From Scatosoma sp964459515 (GTDB lineage Bacteria; Bacillota; Clostridia; Christensenellales; Borkfalkiaceae): 11,784 bases of DNA. The number at the start of each line of letters is the position of its first letter. Within the stretch, counting starts at the first letter, position 1. The translations under genes were made by a program, and so were the position numbers. The stretch spans positions 1-11,784 of the forward strand of contig CAYWML010000046.1 of assembly GCA_964459515.1 (NCBI GenBank). Reading direction: 5' to 3'. The notes under the pieces were generated by a model. That model was not told where the DNA came from. It worked only from the letters and a program-made list of their open reading frames with translations, and searched no databases. Shown piece by piece: positions 7,289 through 11,784 of the stretch.

Positions 7289-7317
7289 ATTTTACAACTA
7301 TATGCAAAATTTGTCAA
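7289..7317 (-). promoter_or_regulatory. Promoter of the LRR lipoprotein gene
   Basis: On the minus strand TTGACA (7317-7312), a 17-base spacer and TAAAAT (7294-7289). The start should be near 7282, giving a leader of about 115 bases that contains both the palindrome at 7250-7271 and the inverted repeat at 7201-7252. Confidence 0.82.
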
Positions 7318-7377
7318 TAGTTTTGCGGAAAATTCTTAAAATTTCTTCGATTTTTTTGAAAAATACCGTCTCTGCCC

Positions 7378-7521
7378 CGTCATTGCGAAGGAGCGCGGTA
7401 CGCGCGCCTGCGGCAATCTCGCCGATAGGCGAAAACGGGGGCTGGTTTTCGTGCTTGCGTTCCGCGGCAAGCCGCTGGCTTGCCGCGAGATTACCACGTC
7501 GCTTTGCTCCTCGTAATGACG
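7378..7521 (+). repeat. Palindromic repeat family, full-length copy 2 (144 bp)
   Basis: It has the same ends and internal stems as the copy at 4776-4918: stem GCGCG-GTA-CGCGC (7393-7405), TCGCC-GATA-GGCGA, and the 11-bp hairpin CGCGGCAAGCC-GCT-GGCTTGCCGCG. The stretch from 7318 to 7377, between the LRR promoter and this copy, is AT-rich and shows nothing else. Confidence 0.9.
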
Positions 7522-7531
7522 GGGAGCGGTA

Positions 7532-7675
7532 TGTCATTGCGAAGGAGCACGGTACGTGCGACTGCGGCAATCTCGCCGATAGGCGGAACGAGAGTATGTT
7601 ATTCGTGCTTGCGTTCCGCGGCAAGCCGCAGGCTTGCCGCGAGATTACCACGTCGCTTTGCTCCTCGTAATGACG
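7532..7675 (+). repeat. Palindromic repeat family, full-length copy 3 (144 bp)
   Basis: It lies ten bases after copy 2 in the same orientation. Its first stem reads GCACG-GTA-CGTGC (7547-7559) where the other copies have GCGCG/CGCGC, so the G:C pair has become A:T with pairing kept. It ends 31 bases before the stop codon of the CHR operon and may serve as its 3' mRNA hairpin. Confidence 0.9.
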
Positions 7676-7706
7676 GGAAGGGGCGAAAACGGCGGCAAGC
7701 TTTACG

Positions 7707-8279
7707 CTATATCCCGAACGCAACCACGCCAAGCACGCCCGAAAGCACGATCAACCATATCGGCGAAAGCGTTTTCTTCCTCCGTTTGGAATACGCGAAA
7801 GAAAGCGCGGCAAGCGCGAGAAATATTCCGAGCGACCGCCAATCGAACGTCCACGCGCTCTCCACCGTGGAAACTCGAAAAAACACGCTTAAAAACATCG
7901 TCAACGCCGTGGAAAGGATCATGCCGACAAGGGCAGGACGAATACTTTCGAGCGTTACGCGCACCCCTGCGTATTTCAATGCGTGCGCCAGCAACGAAGC
8001 AATCAACAATATGATGAAAAACGACGGCAATACAATGCCGAGCGTCGCCACCGCCGCGCCCAAAAAACCTGCCTGCGAAGAGCCGACGAAAGTAGAAATA
8101 TTGACGGCAATCGGTCCGGGCGTAGACTCCGCCACGGCAATAAAATTCAGCAATTGTTCCTCCGTCAGCCAACCGTTGGCAAGGCAATCTTCGCGAATAA
8201 GCGCGATCATGCCGTAACCGCCGCCGAACGACAGCGCACCGATTTTCAAAAAAGAAAAAAACAGCTTCCAATAGATCAT
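7707..8279 (-). CDS. CHR family transporter subunit, second gene of pair (chromate transporter type)
   Basis: This 190-residue, highly hydrophobic protein is a short-chain CHR (half-size ChrA) protein. Hallmarks are FGGGYGMI (residues 18-25) and ESTPGPIAVN (51-60). Short CHR proteins normally occur as adjacent pairs that form one heteromeric transporter, as here. Known family activity is chromate efflux coupled to the proton-motive force, although in many organisms without chromate stress the natural anion is unknown. The ATG (8279-8277) overlaps the upstream gene's TGA in an ATGA arrangement, which points to translational coupling. An AGGAGG (complement of 8287-8292) lies inside the upstream gene. 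The reading frame stays open further upstream, but this start is clearly preferred. No obvious terminator follows; a palindromic repeat copy lies just downstream. Confidence 0.88.
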   Translation of the reverse strand: MIYWKLFFSFLKIGALSFGGGYGMIALIREDCLANGWLTEEQLLNFIAVAESTPGPIAVNISTFVGSSQAGFLGAAVATLGIVLPSFFIILLIASLLAHALKYAGVRVTLESIRPALVGMILSTALTMFLSVFFRVSTVESAWTFDWRSLGIFLALAALSFAYSKRRKKTLSPIWLIVLSGVLGVVAFGI

Positions 8280-8905
8280 CGCTCTTCCTCCTCCTGCCGC
8301 GCTTGCGGCGTTTCCGCCTCTTGCTTTCCTTTGTCGCGCCTCCCTTTGCAATAGCGGAGAGCGTATAAAAACAAGCCTACGCCGCCGCTGATAAAGATAT
8401 AGAAAACGGAGGAAAAACCGACGGCAAACAGACTGCACGCCGTCATGGCAAGAAAAGTCAAACTCGCCACGACGATATTGAATTTCGTTTTTTCTATCTG
8501 CTTGAACATGCGCACGCCCGAAGAAAGGATCAGAAAGACGACGCACGCTTGAATCCCCTTAAACGCGGCTGCGCCCCACGTCCACGATAAAAACCGATCG
8601 AAAAACAAGGAAATGACGTAAATAAGGACAAACGACGGCAACACCATGCCGAGCGTAGCAAACACCGCGCCCGTCACTTTTTCTTTTTTATAGCCGATAT
8701 ACGTGGAACAATTGATTGCAATCGGTCCGGGAGTCGATTCGGAAATCGATATCAAGTCGAGAAATTCTTCCTGCCGAAGCCACTGTTTTTTCGTGACGAA
8801 TTCGTTTTCCAACAAATGGATCATGGCGTAACCGCCGCCAAAAGTAAACATGCCGATTTTCAGCATGCAAATAAATAGTTGCCATAGATTTTTCCAGCGT
8901 TTCAT
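8276..8905 (-). CDS. CHR family transporter subunit, first gene of pair (chromate transporter type)
   Basis: The 209-residue protein is the partner half-transporter: FGGGYAMI (residues 22-29), STPGPIAIN (57-65), several hydrophobic helices, then a charged Lys/Glu/Arg-rich cytoplasmic tail not found in its partner. The start MKRWKNLW is chosen because AAGGA (complement of 8914-8918) lies 8 bases before it. An in-frame ATG 33 bases upstream has no ribosome binding site. It overlaps the second CHR gene by four bases, so equal amounts of both subunits are expected. The membrane role is sure from the family; the transported ion is not shown by the sequence. It is not next to a chromate regulator or sulfate genes. 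Confidence 0.88.
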   Translation of the reverse strand: MKRWKNLWQLFICMLKIGMFTFGGGYAMIHLLENEFVTKKQWLRQEEFLDLISISESTPGPIAINCSTYIGYKKEKVTGAVFATLGMVLPSFVLIYVISLFFDRFLSWTWGAAAFKGIQACVVFLILSSGVRMFKQIEKTKFNIVVASLTFLAMTACSLFAVGFSSVFYIFISGGVGLFLYALRYCKGRRDKGKQEAETPQARQEEEER

Positions 8906-8956
8906 TTTATCAATCCTTACGTATTCTTGATTGCGCATATTTTCACGCGTGCTTGT

Positions 8957-8986
8957 ATTATACCACAACCGCACGCAAAAAAGCAA
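8957..8986 (-). promoter_or_regulatory. Promoter of the CHR operon
   Basis: On the minus strand TTGCTT (8986-8981), an 18-base spacer and TATAAT (8962-8957), with TGG directly before the -10, an extended -10 element. The leader is about 45 bases. Confidence 0.75.
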
Positions 8987-9027
8987 CCGCTTTCCGTATG
9001 CGCCCGTATTTCCGCACACTCTTCCGC

Positions 9028-9058
9028 CGTTACGAAGAGCGAAGCGACGCGGCAATGA
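9028..9058 (-). repeat. Remnant of the palindromic repeat family
   Basis: CGTTACGAAGAGCGAAGCGACGCGGCAAT-like sequence matches the reverse complement of the right end of the full copies. Only about 30 bases remain and no partner arm is present. The rest of the 8906-9191 intergenic stretch holds only the two promoters. Confidence 0.6.
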
Positions 9059-9131
9059 TTTCCGCACTTTTTTCCGTCCGCAACACTTTCGAGCTTTCGC
9101 AAAAAAAATTTCACAAAAGCAAGAAAAATGC

Positions 9132-9160
9132 TTGACAGTTCGCTATCGTAAAATTATAAT
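9132..9160 (+). promoter_or_regulatory. Promoter of the zinc-ribbon membrane protein gene
   Basis: Full consensus TTGACA (9132-9137), 17-base spacer, TATAAT (9155-9160). A start near 9167 would give a leader of about 25 bases that carries AGGAG (9180-9184), 7 bases before the ATG. Confidence 0.88.
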
Positions 9161-9191
9161 AGAATTATACTATATGAAAAGGAGAAATTTT

Positions 9192-9596
9192 ATGTATTGC
9201 TGTTATTGCGGTAAAAAAGCAAAAGACCGTGCTACGGTATGTGCCCGTTGCGGTTATCCGCTTCCCAAAACGCCAACGAGAACCGTTTATCCGACGCAAC
9301 AAGCACAACAACAGAGGATTGTTTATCCTCAACAACAAAGGGTTGTCGTGCCGCAGGCACAAATCCCGAATGCTACATCGAAATCCGCCTTAGGGGTTGT
9401 ATTAGGTCTCTTTTTCGGGTTGATCGGTTTGCTTATCGGATTCCTTATGTACCACGACCGCCCTTACGAAAAAGACACATTTATTAAAGGCTGGATTAAA
9501 GGATTTATAATTTCCTTTATCATCGGCGTTATATTGGCAATCGTCTTTGGAATCATCTACGTAATCATTCTTTCCAATCTTTTCTACGATATATAA
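9192..9596 (+). CDS. Zinc-ribbon membrane protein of unknown function
   Basis: This 134-residue protein begins with a zinc ribbon, C3-x2-C6 and C17-x2-C20 (CCYCGKK and CARCGYPL), of the short N-terminal type common on bacterial membrane proteins. A Gln/Pro-rich linker (about 25-60) leads to two hydrophobic helices (about 65-87 and 102-130) joined by a charged loop DRPYEKDTFIKGW. The topology suggests a small ribbon on the cytoplasmic side of a two-helix membrane hairpin. The frame stays open upstream, but the ribosome binding site, promoter and cysteine motif fix the start here. No partner is apparent; it is monocistronic. I do not recognise a named family beyond the ribbon domain. Confidence 0.82.
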   Translation: MYCCYCGKKAKDRATVCARCGYPLPKTPTRTVYPTQQAQQQRIVYPQQQRVVVPQAQIPNATSKSALGVVLGLFFGLIGLLIGFLMYHDRPYEKDTFIKGWIKGFIISFIIGVILAIVFGIIYVIILSNLFYDI

Positions 9597-9632
9597 CGAC
9601 AATCCGTTATTACATATAGAAACGACAGTAAA

Positions 9633-9664
9633 ATTCGCCCCCTTTGCATGCAAAGGGGGCGAAT
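9633..9664. terminator. Perfect 32-bp palindrome, probable bidirectional terminator
   Basis: Bases 9633-9648 and 9649-9664 are exact reverse complements; the core is CGCCCCCTTTGCA. It lies between two convergent genes, a natural place for a shared terminator. The T-run is poor on both sides (four T residues on the minus strand), so termination is inferred from stem strength and position. The same core recurs in a shorter, imperfect form at 11177-11204. Confidence 0.6.
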
Positions 9665-9678
9665 CTTACTTGTATTTT

Positions 9679-9697
9679 GTACGGCGGCTTTCCGTAC
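9679..9697 (-). other. Small hairpin downstream of the AT-rich gene
   Basis: GTACGG (9679-9684) pairs with CCGTAC (9692-9697) around a 7-base loop. It lies about 20 bases past the stop of the gene at 9717-10703 and has no T-run. It may assist 3' end formation together with the 32-bp palindrome. Confidence 0.4.
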
Positions 9698-9715
9698 GCT
9701 CAAAGACAACGCAAG
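9697..9715 (+). repeat. 19-nt direct repeat, left copy
   Basis: CGCTCAAAGACAACGCAAG matches the copy at 11213-11231 with one mismatch. It ends one base before the stop codon of the AT-rich leftward gene, that is, at the edge of the AT-rich cassette. Confidence 0.7.
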
Positions 9716-9716
9716 A

Positions 9717-10703
9717 TTATTTCCTTATAAGAGCTGATTTTATATAAAATAAAATTCTTTTCACTGGATTATTGCCGCATTTTTTTGAACATTCTTTTCG
9801 TTTAATCTCTTTCAATATTTCTTTTTCTTGTTTCGCAAACTTCTTGTCGCAAGGTATTTTTTCATTTCTTAGCAAGTCATTTTTTTTAAGGTATTCAATA
9901 TATTCATCGTCGCTCATTTCTTTTTGTTCTTCAGACCGATATATATTCGGGAGTTCATATACGGGTTTATTAGCAATAATTTTCTGAAGTTCTACTTTCT
10001 TATCTGATATTTCATTTTCAATATTTTTTACAGTAATCTCTTCTTCTGGCTTTACATAATTATTTGGAACAGGGGTTTTTGATAATACAACCAATTGAGC
10101 AACTATATTTTGCGCTAAATTATAGGCAGCAGTAAATGTTGTACTTGATTGCTCAACTTGAGTTGTTAATAGTGATATTTCTGAAACAAAACCATCAATA
10201 TTAACCAAAACGCCTAAATGAGTACAAATCGGAATTTGATTTGAAACACTTTTTCCTTTGGTTGTTGTTTTTCCTAAACCAATTCCACCAGCAATAGCAC
10301 CAACTCCGCCCACTAACGCAGCGCCAATAAGCGCTCCTCCAATTGACATATGCTTCTTAGATTTCGTGTTATCTGTGGTTATCGTCTGAAAACTTTGTTG
10401 TACATTTATCTCAGCACTTTTAATGCTTGAAAATGGAACATACTTCTGATTTATTCTTACTATTCCTTCGGTACGATTAATTAAAAATCTTCCTTTTAAC
10501 ACATTTTCCCATCGAGCATTTGAAATACGGTTTATCTCATTTATACGTTCCCTATTGAGGTTATTTATAACCTTTTCGACCGATTTGATATGCTGCTTAT
10601 ATTGTACATCTTTTTCTTTATGAATTTTTGAAATGATTTTTTCTCGATAAGAAGGATTTGAAATAAATTTCATCAATTCTTTTTCTTCGTTTGCAGTTCC
10701 CAT
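9717..10703 (-). CDS. Uncharacterised protein with glycine-zipper segment (possible PH-like fold)
   Basis: I do not recognise this 328-residue protein. An N-terminal charged helical part (1-65) precedes a beta-rich stretch: GRFLINRTEGIVRI and VPFSSIKSAEINV (71-101). A glycine-rich hydrophobic stretch (IGGALIGAALVGG onward, 121-144) follows, then another beta-rich part (158-182) and a helix (188-208). The C-terminal 100 residues are Lys/Glu-rich with a basic end. The pattern of a beta domain interrupted by a glycine zipper resembles small bacterial PH-like membrane-binding proteins; that is inference. AGGAGG (complement of 10713-10718) lies 9 bases from the ATG. It is divergent from an XRE repressor whose operator fills its promoter. 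Codon use is far more AT-rich than that of the genes to the left, suggesting transfer. A phage-type exclusion or immunity role is possible but unproven. Confidence 0.75.
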   Translation of the reverse strand: MGTANEEKELMKFISNPSYREKIISKIHKEKDVQYKQHIKSVEKVINNLNRERINEINRISNARWENVLKGRFLINRTEGIVRINQKYVPFSSIKSAEINVQQSFQTITTDNTKSKKHMSIGGALIGAALVGGVGAIAGGIGLGKTTTKGKSVSNQIPICTHLGVLVNIDGFVSEISLLTTQVEQSSTTFTAAYNLAQNIVAQLVVLSKTPVPNNYVKPEEEITVKNIENEISDKKVELQKIIANKPVYELPNIYRSEEQKEMSDDEYIEYLKKNDLLRNEKIPCDKKFAKQEKEILKEIKRKECSKKCGNNPVKRILFYIKSALIRK

Positions 10704-10893
10704 AAATGTTTACCTCCTAAAAAAGTGTGCCAACCGAAGTTAATGCACCCAAAATGCAAACTCCTTTGCCTTTTATCGATTTCCGGCAAAAGAGGAAAAA
10801 TCCTACATTATAATATATAATTCATCAATCCGAATAGAACGAGAAGCGAATAGCAAATATTCTCCATAAAAAAACTCAGAAAATTAATTTTAC
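10704..10893 (-). other. Long leader of the uncharacterised gene
   Basis: The predicted transcript runs about 190 bases before the ATG, long for this window. It contains a stem of about 8-10 bp (CTTTTGCC with GGCAAAGG, one G:T pair, around 10760-10795) with a 14-base loop. It also has a 19-codon hydrophobic frame (10867-10808) with no ribosome binding site. No riboswitch is recognised. Confidence 0.45.
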
Positions 10894-10899
10894 AGCTAT

Positions 10900-10928
10900 A
10901 TTATAATATAGAATTTTCTATATGTCAA
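10900..10928 (-). promoter_or_regulatory. Leftward promoter of the AT-rich cassette
   Basis: On the minus strand a perfect TTGACA (10928-10923), 17-base spacer and perfect TATAAT (10905-10900). The spacer is occupied exactly by the first repressor operator, so bound repressor would exclude RNA polymerase. Confidence 0.85.
10906..10923. promoter_or_regulatory. Operator 1 of the XRE repressor
   Basis: Inverted half-sites ATAGAA and TTCTAT are separated by two bases (core 10908-10921), extended by AT on each side. This nearly repeats operator 2; the two centres are 29 bp apart, close to three helical turns. It fills the leftward promoter's spacer. Confidence 0.7.
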
Positions 10929-10936
10929 GCAAAAAC

Positions 10937-10950
10937 ATAGAAATTTCTAT
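10937..10950. promoter_or_regulatory. Operator 2 of the XRE repressor
   Basis: ATAGAAATTTCTAT is a perfect 14-bp palindrome with the same half-sites as operator 1. It ends on the first base of the repressor gene's -10 element, suggesting autoregulation. Confidence 0.7.
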
Positions 10951-10955
10951 ATAAT
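10950..10955 (+). promoter_or_regulatory. -10 element of the repressor gene, probably giving a leaderless mRNA
   Basis: TATAAT lies 6 bases before the ATG at 10962. There is no ribosome binding site before the ATG and no good -35 (AAGCAA at 17 bases). A start at the usual distance would fall on the ATG itself, so a leaderless transcript is expected, as with some phage repressor genes. Confidence 0.55.
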
Positions 10956-10961
10956 AATTAT

Positions 10962-11174
10962 ATGGAAAACACTTTCAGCAAAATCCTAAAAGACTTTTTA
11001 ATAGAGAATAATTTAACGCAAGTGGCTTTCGCAAATACAATCGGCGTAAAACAGAGCCAAGTAAGCGAATGGATGAAAGGCAAAGCACAGCCGGGCTACG
11101 ACACCTTAAAAGCTATGGCACTTGCCTTTAATATTTCCGCCGATTATTTTTTGGGAATAAAAGAAGACTATTAA
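10962..11174 (+). CDS. XRE/Cro-type HTH transcriptional repressor
   Basis: The 70-residue protein is a bare HTH_3 (Cro/C1) domain. Residues 18-38 (LTQVAFANTIGVKQSQVSEWM) form the helix-turn-helix, with the recognition helix around QSQVSEW. KAQPGYDTLKAMALAFNISADYFLG is the standard rest of the five-helix fold. It binds DNA as a dimer. Two matching palindromes directly upstream are the obvious targets, so it should repress both its own gene and the leftward gene at 10703. There is no peptidase or ligand domain, so how it would be released is not evident. Expression may be leaderless. It is AT-rich like the divergent gene, and the two look like one acquired cassette. The family is certain; the targets are inferred. 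Confidence 0.9.
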   Translation: MENTFSKILKDFLIENNLTQVAFANTIGVKQSQVSEWMKGKAQPGYDTLKAMALAFNISADYFLGIKEDY

Positions 11175-11207
11175 AAGTCGCCCCTTTGCGTGCAACGGGG
11201 TGACTTT
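11174..11207 (+). terminator. Terminator of the repressor gene
   Basis: AAAGTCGCCCC (11174-11184) pairs with GGGGTGACTTT (11197-11207) with one G:T pair; the loop is 12 bases. It begins inside the stop codon. The loop core TTTGCGTGCAA matches the centre of the palindrome at 9633-9664. The T-run is short, so efficiency is uncertain. Confidence 0.65.
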
Positions 11208-11212
11208 CGCTT

Positions 11213-11231
11213 CGCTCAAAGAAAACGCAAG
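11213..11231 (+). repeat. 19-nt direct repeat, right copy
   Basis: CGCTCAAAGAAAACGCAAG differs by one base from 9697-9715 and likewise follows a CGCCCC/GGGG hairpin. It overlaps the recombinase stop codon (11216-11218) and the palindrome 11221-11238 (GAAAACGC-AA-GCGTTTTC). Confidence 0.7.
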
Positions 11232-11784
11232 CGTTTTCCGAACCCCGATAGATTCTTCGCACTTCCCGCACTCACCACAAGCAAAGGACGCAGGAAAACT
11301 CCTGCGTCCTTTGCTTGTGGTGACCCCGTTGATGTTAAAGACGAACTATTTACTTCATCAAAACTCACGGTTTTGGATTGATTTTTGTAGTTGAAAGTGA
11401 TTATAAAGCGGTCGTCATAGAGATAAATCGAATTTACAAAGCCGTCAATCAGGCGTTGCTTTCCCTCGGTAGTGGTAAGGTCTAACTTGCGGTAATTATA
11501 GAGAGAGTACAAAATCTGTTCTTTTGATAAAAGCGGATTTTTGACCTCGGCTCTGAAAAGCTCGATTTCAAGATTTTTCTTCTGTTCCTCTAAATCGTCA
11601 AGCACCTTTTTCGTGGCTTGCGAGAAAATGCCTTGTGACATCGCTTCTATAAGGTTATTCAGCTTTTTGTCAATTTCGGCAATCTGTGCTTGAATGGAAA
11701 CCGAAGCGTGAGTTTCGGAGTTTTGCAAATCGAAGATACGGTCTGCCAATTCCTCAATTACATTGTCCTCGGTAATAAGCTCCA
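11216..11784 (-). CDS. Large serine recombinase, C-terminal part
   Basis: The frame is open to the right edge, so the catalytic resolvase domain and most of the zinc ribbon lie outside. What remains is the C-terminal part of a large serine recombinase: ADRIFDLQNSE, a coiled-coil (IDKKLNNLIEAM, LDDLEEQKKNLEIEL), and the typical ending region LTTTEGKQRLIDGFVNSIYLYDDRFIITFNYK. Such enzymes integrate and excise conjugative or phage elements. From about KTVSFDEV onward the sequence stops looking like the family. The last roughly 45 residues (STGSPQAKDAG to GKRLRFL) are encoded across a 24-bp inverted repeat and the direct repeat, so the natural 3' end may have been replaced at an element boundary. 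Termination at TGA (11218-11216) is formal. The recombinase call is firm; the tail is doubtful. Confidence 0.85.
   Translation of the reverse strand, partial: ELITEDNVIEELADRIFDLQNSETHASVSIQAQIAEIDKKLNNLIEAMSQGIFSQATKKVLDDLEEQKKNLEIELFRAEVKNPLLSKEQILYSLYNYRKLDLTTTEGKQRLIDGFVNSIYLYDDRFIITFNYKNQSKTVSFDEVNSSSLTSTGSPQAKDAGVFLRPLLVVSAGSAKNLSGFGKRLRFL
11272..11323. repeat. Perfect 24-bp inverted repeat in the recombinase tail
   Basis: Arms 11272-11295 and 11300-11323 are exact reverse complements, separated by AAAC. On neither strand does a T-run follow, so a plain terminator is unlikely. It lies between the family-like end of the recombinase and the 19-nt direct repeat, near where an attachment site might be expected. 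Confidence 0.9.

Noticed and set aside
7480..8217. Plus-strand frame antisense to the second CHR transporter gene
   Set aside because: It starts inside palindromic repeats and runs antisense to a well-supported transporter gene.
8931..9191. N-terminal extension of the zinc-ribbon protein
   Set aside because: The extension would cross the gene's own consensus promoter and a repeat remnant; a good ribosome binding site and the zinc-ribbon motif support the start at 9192.
10808..10867. 19-codon hydrophobic peptide (MENICYSLLVLFGLMNYIL) in the leader of the uncharacterised gene, resembling a small type I toxin
   Set aside because: There is no ribosome binding site (upstream is CTGAGTTTTTTT), and no antisense RNA promoter is evident. 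Short hydrophobic frames arise easily in AT-rich DNA.
11190..11394. Small plus-strand frames across the 24-bp inverted repeat
   Set aside because: They are antisense to the recombinase tail, have no ribosome binding site, and their sequence merely reflects the hairpin and repeats.

Overview
The window looks like a chromosomal segment of an anaerobic, low-redox Firmicute, most likely an uncultured gut Clostridia member. The evidence is strong AGGAGG-type ribosome binding sites, sigma-A promoters with 17-bp spacers, a radical SAM activase homologue, a BspA-type leucine-rich-repeat lipoprotein, paired short-chain CHR transporters and a clostridial-style large serine recombinase. A placement near Christensenellales/Borkfalkiaceae is only an impression from the LRR protein style. 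Bases 1 to about 9,600 have GC-rich host-like codon use. From about 9,717 the DNA becomes visibly AT-rich, which suggests an accessory insertion.

Layout. Bases 1-255 hold the start of metK (minus), with a divergent promoter pair shared with a PflX-like radical SAM protein (451-1326, plus). An ABC-F ribosome-associated ATPase (1525-3429, plus) and an SPFH/band-7 membrane protein (3521-4519, plus) follow, the latter with its own strong promoter and terminator. Bases 4573-4930 contain no gene but carry a cluster of palindromic repeats. A 728-residue BspA-like LRR lipoprotein (4981-7167, minus) is bounded by an intrinsic terminator downstream. Upstream it has an unusual leader carrying a perfect 21-bp inverted repeat and a perfect 22-bp palindrome. 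Two more copies of the palindromic repeat (7378-7675) separate it from a translationally coupled two-gene CHR transporter operon (8905-7707, minus). A small zinc-ribbon membrane protein (9192-9596, plus) follows.

The accessory end. Bases 9717-11174 hold a divergent AT-rich pair: an uncharacterised protein with a glycine-rich membrane-like segment (minus) and a 70-residue XRE/Cro-type repressor (plus). The control region has two near-identical 14-bp operators. One fills the spacer of a consensus leftward promoter; the other abuts the -10 of a probably leaderless rightward promoter. This resembles a phage immunity switch reduced to one repressor and one effector. The pair lies between two copies of a module made of a G/C hairpin plus a 19-nt direct repeat. 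To the right is the 3' part of a large serine recombinase (minus, running off the window), whose last codons pass through a perfect 24-bp inverted repeat.

The most distinctive observations are the repressor/effector cassette and its flanking repeats, the palindromic element family with a compensatory base change in its stem, and the hairpin-rich leader of the LRR lipoprotein. No CRISPR array, tRNA or rRNA was seen.
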